NCBI RefSeq assembly: GCF_030348825.1
Contig: NZ_JAUCES010000005.1
Span: 2,728,001 to 2,792,000, forward strand
Source: Fictibacillus sp. b24
GTDB taxonomy: Bacteria > Bacillota > Bacilli > Bacillales > Fictibacillaceae
Length of the DNA: 64,000 nt
Reading direction: 5' to 3'
Part shown: positions 34,096-43,838 of the stretch, piece by piece
Position numbering within the stretch: position 1 is the first letter of the stretch
How the letters are laid out: the number at the start of each line of letters is the position of its first letter
Notes under the pieces: generated by a model
What the model saw: the letters and a program-made list of their open reading frames with translations, nothing else
What the model was told of the DNA's origin: nothing
Databases searched by the model: none
Position numbers and translations under genes: made by a program

Positions 34096-34404
34096 TTACT
34101 TCTTCTCCAAATAAACAAACTCATCCACCGTATTCATGGCCGATGACGCTTTTAAGACTTTCCATCCTTTTAATCGGCTTCCGCACTGAAAATGGATCGT
34201 TTCATCCTGCTTTACTTGTACTTTGTGAGTAGCGCTCTCCACCCAATCAATCTGCATTTTTACGATGTACTCGCCAGGCTCGACATCAATCTGTTTGGTT
34301 TCCCCATCCTTAATGTTCTCACGCTTGTTGTCGTTGATATAGATATCAAATTTTCTCCACTTGTTCGCAAACTGACTCTCTCGTTCAAAGACCATCTTCG
34401 CCAT
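34096..34404 (-). CDS. Hypothetical beta-rich protein
   Basis: 102 residues: KFDIYINDNKRENIKDGETK and IDVEPGEYIVKMQIDWVES look like a PEGA-type or carbohydrate-binding-like beta sandwich repeat, in which a Gly-Glu-Tyr turn precedes a strand. No signal peptide. GGGGA precedes the ATG at 34404. Function unknown. Confidence 0.55.
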   Translation of the reverse strand: MAKMVFERESQFANKWRKFDIYINDNKRENIKDGETKQIDVEPGEYIVKMQIDWVESATHKVQVKQDETIHFQCGSRLKGWKVLKASSAMNTVDEFVYLEKK

Positions 34405-34434
34405 GCATTCCCCGTCCTTCTTTTTCATTTTATC

Positions 34435-35265
34435 TTACATATTCTTACATTCCTTCATTACATATTTCATAAACTTCAAAGTATCATTTCTTCTCTTCAT
34501 CATCGATCCGTAAAGAGAGAACTTATTTCCACTTCGAATGCGCAACGCTTCTCGGATGATTTGGTGATATTCTGCTGGGACTGTTTTCAGCGCATACATT
34601 CCTGCCCCCACTTTTGATGTAATATCTTCTTCTCTAATAGAATAAAAAAGCCGCGTTACCCCAAGAACTCCCCACTCGACCATGCTGCCGCTTAAGAATA
34701 AGCCATAAAATTGGAGTGATGTGACACGTTCACAATTTTTGATCCAGTTCGACCAATAACCATTGATGTTTTTTACCAAGTTCGTTTTGATTTGCTTCCA
34801 ATCTACGGGTAAGTGATACGTTTCAATCGGAAGTCCTTTTATCAAGATGCCGTATGTCTTTAGTTGGTACGCATCAATCCAGTTTCGATGAAAAGGCCGA
34901 TGCATCTGAAATCTGCCTTCATTAAAATACGGACAAGACGACTCACCTTCATTAAGTCCCTCTAAATCTTCACGCGTCACATACATGCCATCTAAACTCG
35001 GCTTTGGAAACTGTTTTTTCATGTCTCCATGAACCTGTTTTAACACTTCAACATCGTTTTCCGTCAATGGTCGTTTAACAACTGCGTAGAAGTCTATGTC
35101 ACTCATTCCCTCTTGATAAGCACCTAACGAAACAGAGCCAAAGAGATAAAGTGATTCCAGCACGTTTGGCAATCTTTCCTCTATCCTCGTCAAGTAAACG
35201 TCTATTACTTCCTGCACTTCTTTTGGTAGCTGGTTACCCTTATTCGTTGCTTGTGGTTGAGTCAT
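34435..35265 (-). CDS. Nucleotidyltransferase (aminoglycoside adenylyltransferase-like)
   Basis: 276 residues. The nucleotidyltransferase motif GSVSLGAYQEGMSDIDF (D56, D58) is followed by a long helical C-terminal domain with GLFLSGSMVEWGVLGVTRLF, similar to AadA/ANT(9)-type resistance enzymes. Whether it confers resistance is unknown. AAGGGGA precedes the ATG at 35265. Confidence 0.75.
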   Translation of the reverse strand: MTQPQATNKGNQLPKEVQEVIDVYLTRIEERLPNVLESLYLFGSVSLGAYQEGMSDIDFYAVVKRPLTENDVEVLKQVHGDMKKQFPKPSLDGMYVTREDLEGLNEGESSCPYFNEGRFQMHRPFHRNWIDAYQLKTYGILIKGLPIETYHLPVDWKQIKTNLVKNINGYWSNWIKNCERVTSLQFYGLFLSGSMVEWGVLGVTRLFYSIREEDITSKVGAGMYALKTVPAEYHQIIREALRIRSGNKFSLYGSMMKRRNDTLKFMKYVMKECKNM

Positions 35266-35281
35266 CGTTGTTCCCCTTCTT

Positions 35282-35986
35282 TCATTCATGAATTAAGGAA
35301 TATTCTTTTTCTATGGTTTCAGCAAGCCGCTCTGTCCCAACAGCATCTACATGAAAGGTTTTGTTATCACGCCAATACACTTCTCGAAAAGTAATGCCGT
35401 TGTTTAATTCAAACTCTAAAAAGATACTTTTCTGATCATCCGTATTTCCCTTCAATAACTTTTCTTGGTTTTGTAAAGGGAGAGCCAGCCATTCTTCCAG
35501 AAAAACTTTAGTGGAAGCATCAGAAAACGTATGAAGTCTTCTTCCGTCTAGTGTGCTTTCAATGTGTATCGATTTAATAAGACCTTTGATGGGATAGTAC
35601 TCTCCGACCGTTTTCGCTTTTGTGTTCTGCTCCACAACAAAGACTTGATCATTTGCTAATACAGCAAGTGATATTGGCGTATCTTTTATCGAATAAATGG
35701 TAGTCCCCTCCTCTAGATAGGTCGCGTCACCATTTTTCATCTTATAGTAGCTGCAAGCGTCATCGGCCATTTTATAGCTCACTTCACCAAGTTCATCACC
35801 TTGTACAATATTTAGTTCAACCTGATCGTGTGGATCTGGAAAGTCATGTTCATACTTAACATCCTTAATTTTAAGAGCATGAATCCACTCGATCTCACCG
35901 TCTGGGCAACCGAGCGGACCACGGCCGCAAGATGTAAATAGGAAAACGATAGTCAATACGAAAAGTAATTTCAAAGAGTTCTTCAT
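35282..35986 (-). CDS. Lipoprotein of unknown function
   Basis: 234 residues. The signal peptide MKNSLKLLFVLTIVFLFTSC ends in a lipobox (FTSC). The mature part is hydrophilic, has three more Cys near its start (GPLGCPDGE, DDACSYY) and no recognised domain. GGAGGAAGAC precedes the ATG at 35986. Anchored on the outer face of the membrane. It ends 17 bases before the nucleotidyltransferase start, so the two may be cotranscribed. Confidence 0.65.
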   Translation of the reverse strand: MKNSLKLLFVLTIVFLFTSCGRGPLGCPDGEIEWIHALKIKDVKYEHDFPDPHDQVELNIVQGDELGEVSYKMADDACSYYKMKNGDATYLEEGTTIYSIKDTPISLAVLANDQVFVVEQNTKAKTVGEYYPIKGLIKSIHIESTLDGRRLHTFSDASTKVFLEEWLALPLQNQEKLLKGNTDDQKSIFLEFELNNGITFREVYWRDNKTFHVDAVGTERLAETIEKEYSLIHE

Positions 35987-36135
35987 GTCTTCCTCCAAAG
36001 TAAACATTCTACACTTGTAAATATTCTCCACTTGTGGGATGAGCTCCTCTTTCTTATGTTGACATGCAACCAAAAGGTGTTATATTCTAAACGTGCAACC
36101 AAATGGTTATATATTTTTCTAGGAGTTGAACGTTC

Positions 36136-36555
36136 ATGGCAACATTACCGGATATTAAACAAACGGCACTCTTTAACGCACCTATTCAAAAAGTGTGGAA
36201 TTCTGTATCAACAGCAGAAGGCATGTCTTCTTGGTTCATGCCAAATGACTTTAAAGCCGAGGAAGGACATGAGTTTCATATTCAGTCTCCTTTTGGTCCT
36301 TCACCGTGTAAGGTGCTCGTAATTGATGAGCCGCATAAGCTTTCTTTTGCATGGGACAACGATGGCTGGGTCGTTACGTTTTTATTAGAAGAAAAAGGCG
36401 ATCAGACAGAGTTCACCCTAATTCATAGCGGATGGAAAGAAGAAGATGCGATTGTTGGAAAAGCCAATCAAAAGGCGCAAGATGTGCGTGACCGCATGAA
36501 TGGCGGATGGGTTGGTATTGTGAATGAAAGATTGAAAAAGGTCGTTGAGGGCTAA
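36136..36555 (+). CDS. SRPBCC/AHSA1-domain protein
   Basis: 139 residues: [20 protein letters not shown] opens the fold, then [20 protein letters not shown] and [20 protein letters not shown], and a C-terminal helix. It is followed directly by an ArsR regulator, an arrangement common for AHSA1 genes in Bacillus. GGAG precedes the ATG. Ligand unknown. Confidence 0.85.
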   Translation: MATLPDIKQTALFNAPIQKVWNSVSTAEGMSSWFMPNDFKAEEGHEFHIQSPFGPSPCKVLVIDEPHKLSFAWDNDGWVVTFLLEEKGDQTEFTLIHSGWKEEDAIVGKANQKAQDVRDRMNGGWVGIVNERLKKVVEG

Positions 36556-36882
36556 GTGGCAGCACCAGCAGAAAAACACGATGTGTTTAAAGCGATTGCT
36601 GATCCAACAAGGCGTGAAGTATTAAGGCTGCTCTCAGAAAATGAACGGCCGATCTCAGAGATTGCGGATCACTTTGATATGAGCCGAACCGCTGTGACGA
36701 AGCATCTGCGAATTTTAACGGAGGCTGAACTTATTTCAGGGCGTAAAGAAGGCCGGGAAAAGATCTATCAGCTGCATCCTGAGCCTTTAACAGAAGTGAA
36801 GCAGTGGCTAGCTTATTATGAGAAGTTTTGGGAGAATAAGTTGTCGATGTTGAAGTATCTTGTTGAGGATGATAATAAGTAA
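36556..36882 (+). CDS. ArsR-family transcriptional regulator
   Basis: 108 residues. The winged HTH has FKAIADPTRREVLRLLSENE, ISEIADHFDMSRTAVTKHLR as the recognition helix and GRKEGREKIYQLHPEPLTEV as the wing. There are no Cys-type metal sites. It starts with GTG directly after the TAA of the SRPBCC gene, with GAGGG inside that gene's end. It probably autoregulates the pair; inference. Confidence 0.88.
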   Translation: MAAPAEKHDVFKAIADPTRREVLRLLSENERPISEIADHFDMSRTAVTKHLRILTEAELISGRKEGREKIYQLHPEPLTEVKQWLAYYEKFWENKLSMLKYLVEDDNK

Positions 36883-36922
36883 AAAAGGCTAAAGGAGTAA
36901 TTCCTTAAGCCTTTTTTACTTA
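36877..36922. terminator. Bidirectional terminator
   Basis: AAGTAAAAAAGGCTAAAGGA and its near-perfect complement surround a 5-base loop. It separates the ArsR gene (+) from the DUF2357 nuclease gene (-). Confidence 0.8.
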
Positions 36923-39403
36923 TTATCTATTTAATATATCAATAACCTTCTTAAACAATCGATTTGGATTAATCAAAAATTCTGCTCTATCTAAAGATTC
37001 TAACTGCATACTTCCTATCCGTTTTACTTGTATTTCATACTTCCCAACAGACACTGATACTTCACCTGACTGTATTTGTACTATTTCTGATGCATGATCA
37101 AGGCTAGTGTGGTTTAAATCAATCCTAGGCTTCCTTGTTAACCTACGCATTGTTCTCCAAACCGCTAATTCATCTTTACTTTTCATATAAAGTTCAGGTA
37201 ATTCTTCAGCTTCTTTTAAAGTATTTAACGTGGTTAACATGTATGAAGAAATACCATAACCAACTGGTCTGATGACTTTCTTTAAGGATTCCCAAGCTAT
37301 CACAGTAAAAGTAACCACTTGTTCATTGCTTGAAATCATACTGAACCTTATATCATCAATCCTACCAAAATACTCTACCCCATTATTACTAGAAACCTTA
37401 CTAGATAGGTAAAGTGCAATATATTTTGCCTCTTGCCATCCTTTTTTTAAGTCCTTCAAAGCTATCTTAAACGTTTTATAATGGATACAATCTGTAAGAA
37501 TTTCTTCATCGCTTACTAAACCAACCAGAACGGTTTCATCTACTGAAGACTGCCAACGATCTAATGTACCTCTTGGAAGTATGCCTTCTTCTTGGATCTC
37601 TTCTGGACTTTTTTCAATAAGACGTTCCACAAATTGTTCAACTAACCTGGTTGCATTCGGTAGGAAAGGTAACCCACCGATATTAACGGAATCAATACTC
37701 TTATAAAAAGCATGCTGTTCATACAACTCTTCTTCAAACCAAGGAAATAACACATATGCCCCAAATGCTGTTCTTTCATAAGGTCCTTTATGTTGAACAA
37801 CTAATGCATCACGGTATCGATGCATCGTGTTTATATCATCCTCCATGGGACCAGGGGTCTTATATCGTTTTCCGTAATAACTATCTTCTACAGCAAAATC
37901 AATACGATATTTGGCATCAAAGATATAGTTATAACTGTAATCCTTACCATTCTTCTCAATACTCAGCATCGTGTCTGGTTTCTGTGTAATTGTAGGAAGG
38001 TGTTTTTCTTCCTTTTGATATTGAAGGATGATTTTTTCTCCTGTATGAGGATGCTGATATACTCGTTTAGCAGAATTACTTCCGTCGAGGTTTACAAACA
38101 GACCTTCTCGATTCACCTTCACTACATCTTGAGAAAGGAGGACATACTTCTTATCCAATAGAGCACCAAGCTTAAGATAGGTCCAATACTCATAAAGCTG
38201 TGCAACATCTTTAACAGACATTTTATAAATTTGACCATGTAGTTCCAATCCACGAGAAAGTAAGACATAGATTTGAAACGCTTCTCTGTAACCGGATGCC
38301 ATCTGAATTACTAAACTCATTACAGAACGGTCCAATTTACTAATCGTCTTCCAAAAGGGATTTTTTATTCTTTGTTGTAATAGCTTCTGCATGTCATTTA
38401 TTGACTTAACCACTTCTTGATCTGGTTCTGTTTTGTATCTTCCAATAGGTGTTTCTACTTTTTGCAGCAAATTCTTAAGCTTATCCTCTATTCGAATCAT
38501 CAACCACTTAATCAGACGGTTTTCCATTGTATCAAATGAGTGCTCTTTTTTAACCTGCCATCCCTCAATAGGCATAAGCTCTTTGTCCCTGAACTTGATA
38601 CCATTTGGGACCTCTTGAAACAATGAGGCTTTTTTTCTAAGCTGATTTCGACCAAAAGAGTCCAACTTCTTCAGTTGATCCCCTCTCACTTTCTGATGAG
38701 TGGTTATTAACTGATGATGCGGTTGTTGCTCAATTCTTTTGATTGCCTGTAGAAAGGACCTGAAATGATGTTGAATTAATCGATAAAATTCAGCAGCACT
38801 TGCTTCACCCTCTGCCCTAGTTCTCGCACCAAGATACGTTTTTCGTAAAAAATGAAATGCTAGATTATAAATTTCTTCATTCACTTCATCGAGTAGCTTT
38901 CGATAATCTTCTTTATAATCAAGCTTTGAAGGAAAGATTTCAAAAGTCACCGTTAATAATGTTTTCCCTTGCATACGAATTTCAAAGGATGATAAACCGA
39001 CTTCATTTTGAAATTGCAGACTGCCCATTAAAACTTGTTTGGGACCTACTGGCACACTGCTTACAGCGTCTCGTAAAAGATGATGTTCGTGGTAGAACTC
39101 TATCTCTGAATCAACTTTTGATGTAACGATAATTTGATAGTTTCCATTTTCAAAAAAGATAGGTCTAAAAGTTGAGTCAGCCGAGAGTATTTGTCTGTCT
39201 ACATCAAAAACTTTAACAGACTGAATCGACTCCCCATCAACCTTAAATTCCATCGTTTCATTCTGCAGTTTCTTCTTATATTGAGACAACCCTTCAAACC
39301 GCTGATGATACGGTTTTCCCTTCATAAAAAGAGTAAATTGATTCGTTTCGATCAATACGAGTTCAACATCCTCACGAACCAATCCAGAAGGAAGTGAAAC
39401 CAT
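36923..39403 (-). CDS. DUF2357-type PD-(D/E)XK nuclease, McrC-like partner
   Basis: 826 residues. A beta-rich N-terminal part (about 1-180) and helical middle resemble DUF2357 proteins, thought to replace McrC next to McrB-like GTPases. A nuclease core follows: LYEYWTYLKL (E405), KPDTMLSIE (D477) and YIFDAKYRI (D496, K498), a PD-(D/E)XK arrangement. The last 200 residues are of unknown fold. AGGAGGT precedes the ATG. It overlaps the end of the GTPase gene by 32 bases, so the two are one functional pair, probably cutting modified or invading DNA. Confidence 0.78.
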   Translation of the reverse strand: MVSLPSGLVREDVELVLIETNQFTLFMKGKPYHQRFEGLSQYKKKLQNETMEFKVDGESIQSVKVFDVDRQILSADSTFRPIFFENGNYQIIVTSKVDSEIEFYHEHHLLRDAVSSVPVGPKQVLMGSLQFQNEVGLSSFEIRMQGKTLLTVTFEIFPSKLDYKEDYRKLLDEVNEEIYNLAFHFLRKTYLGARTRAEGEASAAEFYRLIQHHFRSFLQAIKRIEQQPHHQLITTHQKVRGDQLKKLDSFGRNQLRKKASLFQEVPNGIKFRDKELMPIEGWQVKKEHSFDTMENRLIKWLMIRIEDKLKNLLQKVETPIGRYKTEPDQEVVKSINDMQKLLQQRIKNPFWKTISKLDRSVMSLVIQMASGYREAFQIYVLLSRGLELHGQIYKMSVKDVAQLYEYWTYLKLGALLDKKYVLLSQDVVKVNREGLFVNLDGSNSAKRVYQHPHTGEKIILQYQKEEKHLPTITQKPDTMLSIEKNGKDYSYNYIFDAKYRIDFAVEDSYYGKRYKTPGPMEDDINTMHRYRDALVVQHKGPYERTAFGAYVLFPWFEEELYEQHAFYKSIDSVNIGGLPFLPNATRLVEQFVERLIEKSPEEIQEEGILPRGTLDRWQSSVDETVLVGLVSDEEILTDCIHYKTFKIALKDLKKGWQEAKYIALYLSSKVSSNNGVEYFGRIDDIRFSMISSNEQVVTFTVIAWESLKKVIRPVGYGISSYMLTTLNTLKEAEELPELYMKSKDELAVWRTMRRLTRKPRIDLNHTSLDHASEIVQIQSGEVSVSVGKYEIQVKRIGSMQLESLDRAEFLINPNRLFKKVIDILNR

Positions 39404-41900
39404 CTAACTGATACCTCCTAATCATATCCACAATCTTTTGTGCTGACTTTGGATATATTGAGTTATCAAAATTGGGTAGGACATCGCCATCGTAGACTTG
39501 ATTTGTGCAAATTTCATAAAGTCCTTTAAGAGTATCCCATACGCGCTCATCACTACCTGAAATGCGAGGCAGTATCTTTTGTAAGATCGATTGGTCCATC
39601 GCTTCTTCAAATGTCAGTAAGTTATCTTTCTCACTATAAATTACATAAAAACAAATCTCATCTCGAACACGATACCCTACCTGTGCTCCAATACCTTCAA
39701 GCTGTCTGTTAATATTAACTAGTACATCTGTAACATTTTTAATTAAATCCATATTCTCTTGATAAGCATCTATTAAATGTAAAAAGTCTCCGGCAATCAA
39801 CTGATTTCTGATAGACAAAGGTTCCTGTTCTTCAAGATCTTCTAAGAAAGCAAAATGATCCAATTGAACTCTATTAAACTCGATTGTATTTGCACGGTCC
39901 AACACCTTTTTGCTAAAAGGATGGGTTGTCTCATCCATGTTAACCGTTCCAACAATATAAACATTTGAAGGAAGAATAATGTCTCTACCATCCACCTTAA
40001 AAGGGAGTACTGGTGTAGTAACAATCCCTCCATTTTCCCAGCGTCTACTTTCCATTACACTTAATAGATCGCTGAAGTAATACTCAACTCGGGCTAAGTT
40101 CATTTCATCGAGTAAAACAAAGTAAGGTTTATCCGGATCATCCATTGCCTTTTCTAACACCGATGTTAAAGGACCTTTCTTAAAGTCACCTTTAATATCT
40201 ACATATCCTAACAGATCAGATCCATCACTCCAGTCAGGTCGAACTGGAATTAAAGTAAACTGACCATTTTTTTCGGTAGCACCCATACTTTCAGCAAACC
40301 ACTGAACCATTTTCGTTTTACCTGTTCCTGAAATTCCAGAGAGTATTACAAATGGTTTTGTTTTTAATGAAAGAAAAAGATTGATAACTTCTTCTTTTTT
40401 ATAGTAGAAACCTTTGCTTTTTATGTATTCGTGTACATGTTCAGTTATTTCTTTTTCGTCTAGATTTTCAGGTATCACATTTTCATTACGATTTTCGTTT
40501 TTATATTCTATAAAACTTTCATAGTAAGAGATCATTTTTTCTAAATCATTAACAAGTTGATTTTCAGAAGGCATGTCATCTAACGAATATCTAATAAAAG
40601 CTGCTGTACTTTCAACATAACCTCTTGCTTTTGCACTTTCACCAAGATAGTAATCATTACTTTTTATTACACCATTCATTTCAACGTTCTTTCTTATTTC
40701 CTCATTAAGCTGTAACATTTCATTTCTAGATGTTTCAGTAATCCCTTGTGCAAATGTTAAATATAACTCTTTCATATTCTCACTAAATAAATAAACAATA
40801 TAATATCCACGTTGTGTAGATGTAGTAATTTTCGTATTTAATATGGCTAACCAAGGAACCGTAGCCCAGTTTCCTTGCCCTACTGACCCTTTCACCGAGT
40901 ACATATCCCTATCTATAAAAGGCAATCTACTAATTGCTTCAGGTAACTCCGTTCGAACTAATTTTCCCATGAAATGATTAGTTAATGGCTCCGTTCTAGC
41001 TTTTAAATATCCCTGCATTGTTCTAACAAGTAAAGGACGAATGCTTTCTTCCATAATTGGGTTCAACTCCTCATCAAGTAAATCAACTTCTTGCATCCAA
41101 GAAAGCATGTATCTTGTCCGAGCATCTGCGACAGAATCACGCATTAAATTATCACCAGTAGAATTCTTAACAATTAACATTCCAAGTTCTTTGATGGCTT
41201 GGAATTTATATACCTTTTCTAAATCGGAAGAACTTGAAAGTAAATCCAATATAATAGAGAAATATGGGTGTTTCTTTATTTGTTTTTTAAGAATTTCTGA
41301 TTTATTTTGTCCAGATCCAGATCTATACTCATCTATTAAATCTGCATTCAGCACATATTCACTATTAATAAAACCCAATAATCTCAAACCTTGACGGGCA
41401 CGCGACTTTAGTCGATAAACATTGTCTTCTGGGTAACGTTGTTTGAGGAATTTCAGATCTAACTTCTTGAAAATAACTTCTTCTAATAATTCTAAAACTT
41501 GATTTAGGTTAATCTCTGGTAATTGATCGGTTAAATATTGATTTAATATTATTGCTTTCTTTCCATTTTTTTGTGTTACTGACACAAATGGTAGTTGAGA
41601 AAACAGGGCCATAATAAAAGATGTACGACCCTTAGCATTAACAAAGTCTGAGGAATTAGCTAGTCTAGTATTGGAAAAATCATTCCATGCATCATATAAG
41701 TATAGATAGGAAATCAGCTCCCAAGAACTTTCCTTTTCACCTACTTCAAACTTTATTTTGGAGGAATCTGTTTCTACATAAAAACCTTCATCACTTATTT
41801 TAATTGAATTAGTCTGCATTGAACTTAAAGTCTGAACAACATTAAAGCGCTCTAAATAGTTAATAACTAATTTTTCAAGCATGCAATCAGCTACCTTCAT
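39372..41900 (-). CDS. McrB-like AAA+ GTPase with MrcB N-terminal domain
   Basis: 842 residues. Residues about 1-290 are a helical region of unknown fold. At about 303-400 is an MrcB/DUF3578-type domain (TEPLTNHFMGKLVRTELPEA, then YYIVYLFSENMKELYLTFAQ), likely the target sensor. The motor has Walker A GISGTGKT (522-529), PVRPDWSDGSDLLGY, Walker B FVLLDEMN (about 594-601) and the McrB-type signature TVNMDETTHPFSKKVLDRAN. The exact start is unsure: ATG at 41900 lacks a site; ATG at 41882 has AAGG about 11 bases upstream. Partner of the overlapping DUF2357 nuclease. Confidence 0.85.
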   Translation of the reverse strand: MKVADCMLEKLVINYLERFNVVQTLSSMQTNSIKISDEGFYVETDSSKIKFEVGEKESSWELISYLYLYDAWNDFSNTRLANSSDFVNAKGRTSFIMALFSQLPFVSVTQKNGKKAIILNQYLTDQLPEINLNQVLELLEEVIFKKLDLKFLKQRYPEDNVYRLKSRARQGLRLLGFINSEYVLNADLIDEYRSGSGQNKSEILKKQIKKHPYFSIILDLLSSSSDLEKVYKFQAIKELGMLIVKNSTGDNLMRDSVADARTRYMLSWMQEVDLLDEELNPIMEESIRPLLVRTMQGYLKARTEPLTNHFMGKLVRTELPEAISRLPFIDRDMYSVKGSVGQGNWATVPWLAILNTKITTSTQRGYYIVYLFSENMKELYLTFAQGITETSRNEMLQLNEEIRKNVEMNGVIKSNDYYLGESAKARGYVESTAAFIRYSLDDMPSENQLVNDLEKMISYYESFIEYKNENRNENVIPENLDEKEITEHVHEYIKSKGFYYKKEEVINLFLSLKTKPFVILSGISGTGKTKMVQWFAESMGATEKNGQFTLIPVRPDWSDGSDLLGYVDIKGDFKKGPLTSVLEKAMDDPDKPYFVLLDEMNLARVEYYFSDLLSVMESRRWENGGIVTTPVLPFKVDGRDIILPSNVYIVGTVNMDETTHPFSKKVLDRANTIEFNRVQLDHFAFLEDLEEQEPLSIRNQLIAGDFLHLIDAYQENMDLIKNVTDVLVNINRQLEGIGAQVGYRVRDEICFYVIYSEKDNLLTFEEAMDQSILQKILPRISGSDERVWDTLKGLYEICTNQVYDGDVLPNFDNSIYPKSAQKIVDMIRRYQLDGFTSFWIGS

Positions 41901-41968
41901 GTGGATAATATTTAATCATTTCTTTGCTTAATGATATCAATAACCTTGTACCAAAAAAAGTAATATAT

Positions 41969-42000
41969 AAAAACACTTGCTGTAATAGCCAAGTGCTTTA
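41969..42000 (-). terminator. Terminator after PH-domain gene
   Basis: ACACTTG and CAAGTGC with an 11-base loop, then TTTTTATA on the minus strand. It separates the mcrB-like unit from the preceding two-gene unit. Confidence 0.65.
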
Positions 42001-42005
42001 AATAT

Positions 42006-42620
42006 TTATATTTGCTTTAATATTTTATTTACAACACGTACCATCTGCTCTTTATCAAATATTTCATCAAACTCTAGTCGTTTGACACCATATTGCATAT
42101 AGAGACCTTTTTCCAGCATGCCGTCATTAAACCATTTAATGTCTCTAATGGTTTGATATCGGAATTTTTGTTGGAAGTCTAGTGACTTATTTAAGAACAA
42201 CACTCGTTTGTTGGTAGCGATTAAGTAACCTTTAATTTCTTTTTTACTGCTTTTATCAAACTCACAGAATAAGAAGGTTAATCCTTTTTCATCCGGCTCA
42301 AACACATTTCGTATAAGAGATTGAAAGAATGCTTTATTATTTTTCACTTCGTTAAATTCATAAGTCGTGTAGGAGTCATTGACTAGTGACTTTAATAGAT
42401 TAACAACCTCTTGTTTTTCTTTTGCTTTCTGTGCTTCAAGTTGTTGTTGGCGTTCTTCAGCGACTTGTTTTCTTTTTATACGCTTTTGTTCTCTCACAGC
42501 TTCTTTATTACTTCGATAAGTTTGAACTTTTTCTTTTACTAGTATATTATCTTGCTTCTTAGTTAAAAATTTTACAAATAAATCTTCAGTTTTATAACAT
42601 ATCTTTTGATAGATTCCCAT
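42006..42620 (-). CDS. Coiled-coil and bacterial PH-domain protein
   Basis: 204 residues. Residues about 33-78 form a charged coiled coil rich in Lys, Glu, Gln and Arg (VREQKRIKRKQVAEERQQQL). Residues about 95-203 are a YokE-type bacterial PH domain: KGYLIATNKRVLFLNKSLDF and FRYQTIRDIKWFNDGMLEKG are its usual strands. No signal peptide, so cytoplasmic. AAGGAGAGA precedes the ATG. It follows the secreted YHYH/Excalibur gene by 12 bases and shares its terminator. Role in the island unknown. Confidence 0.7.
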   Translation of the reverse strand: MGIYQKICYKTEDLFVKFLTKKQDNILVKEKVQTYRSNKEAVREQKRIKRKQVAEERQQQLEAQKAKEKQEVVNLLKSLVNDSYTTYEFNEVKNNKAFFQSLIRNVFEPDEKGLTFLFCEFDKSSKKEIKGYLIATNKRVLFLNKSLDFQQKFRYQTIRDIKWFNDGMLEKGLYMQYGVKRLEFDEIFDKEQMVRVVNKILKQI

Positions 42621-42632
42621 CTAACTCTCTCC

Positions 42633-43838
42633 TTAAGCTACCATTTTACGTGCCACATAGAATCGTCTTCCTAACCAAGCAGCTATTCCTAACCCAAACA
42701 TCGTTGTTCTTGTATCATCAGCATCCTCAGCAGCTTGTTCTCCTAATCCATAGTGATACTTGTATACCGTTTCAGCTTTAAGGTATTTTTGAGGGACTTC
42801 ATACTTTTCTTCATTTAGACCCATCTCGTATGCTACTTCTTCTATTTTTTCGATTTCTTTATTGGATTCAAATCCTTCTTTGTACCACTTAATAAACTTT
42901 TCTTTTTCTAAAGCAGGCTTTTTATAAGAAATGATTGTAAATGCAGCATTATAGCCCATTTTTAAATACTTTTCTTTTAATTTCTTTTGGCCTTCCTCAT
43001 ATCCAGAAACATATGCGCTTATTAAAGTTTGACTTACATTCTCAGGAGTATTCTTAATATCTTTCGTTCCATCTTCAAGACCTTTTTCTTGAAAACTAGC
43101 AATCTGTGCTTCTTCTTTTTCTTTTAGAGCTCGGTTAAAACCATTCTCATATTCTTGTTTTAAAAGTGCATTACCTTGATACTTTGCAGGCAGGACTAGC
43201 TTATCTTGTTTCTTACCAGCTTCGTATCCTTCTTTATCAACAGCTTTTTTCTGCTCTTCAAACTTTTGCATTCCTTCAGTATATCCTTTAGCATAACCGG
43301 TGCTATAGCCAGATTGGTAAGCTGCTGAGCCAGTAGAAGAATCGTTTTCCTCTGCACCTTTTGTACCATCAGCTATACCTTTTTGATAGCCGGCTTTTTC
43401 ACCTTTTGCAGAATCTTGCTGTTCGATTTGTTTTGGACTTCCGTTTATTTTTGCGGTATCATATCCACTTGGTACTTCACATGGAATACCATCATCTACA
43501 ACATTACCAAATCCATCTAATCTCTCCGGATCATTTGTAGCTGAATAACCTTTTGCATTCCAATAAGCTACAACTTCATCATAGTTAGCAAAATCTGAAC
43601 AATCTTTATCACTGCGAGTTGCAGGACCCGGTTTTGGTGCCGGCGCCGGTGCAGGGGTTGCCCCTCCACTAGATCCTCCACCATTATGATAATGATACCC
43701 CGTACATAATCCTTTTGCTTGAGACTTTGCTGAACAGTTATGACCCCCGCTACCATCAGTTCTTCCAGAGTGAGCAAAACCTTGGTGAGGCAGTACTAGT
43801 ATCACCAATGCCATTATTAAAACTAAATATTTCCCCAT
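42633..43838 (-). CDS. Secreted YHYH/Excalibur-domain protein
   Basis: 401 residues. A signal peptide (MGKYLVLIMALVILVLPHQG) is followed by HSGRTDGSGGHNCSAKSQA and a YHYH motif (48-51), a Pro/Ala linker, and an Excalibur-type Ca-binding segment (CSDFANYDEVVAYW, then LDGFGNVVDDGIPCE). A long Lys/Glu-rich helical part has repeated GYxxG motifs, and a short hydrophobic stretch lies near the end (about 375-390). YHYH and Excalibur domains occur in extracellular or wall-associated nuclease-like proteins. GGGAGA supports the ATG at 43838. It sits oddly inside a DNA-defence island. Confidence 0.72.
   Translation of the reverse strand: MGKYLVLIMALVILVLPHQGFAHSGRTDGSGGHNCSAKSQAKGLCTGYHYHNGGGSSGGATPAPAPAPKPGPATRSDKDCSDFANYDEVVAYWNAKGYSATNDPERLDGFGNVVDDGIPCEVPSGYDTAKINGSPKQIEQQDSAKGEKAGYQKGIADGTKGAEENDSSTGSAAYQSGYSTGYAKGYTEGMQKFEEQKKAVDKEGYEAGKKQDKLVLPAKYQGNALLKQEYENGFNRALKEKEEAQIASFQEKGLEDGTKDIKNTPENVSQTLISAYVSGYEEGQKKLKEKYLKMGYNAAFTIISYKKPALEKEKFIKWYKEGFESNKEIEKIEEVAYEMGLNEEKYEVPQKYLKAETVYKYHYGLGEQAAEDADDTRTTMFGLGIAAWLGRRFYVARKMVA

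Noticed and set aside
13962..36073. Integron or gene-cassette array
   Set aside because: No integrase and no attC-like sites with conserved core; the repeats are simple hairpins that also act as terminators.
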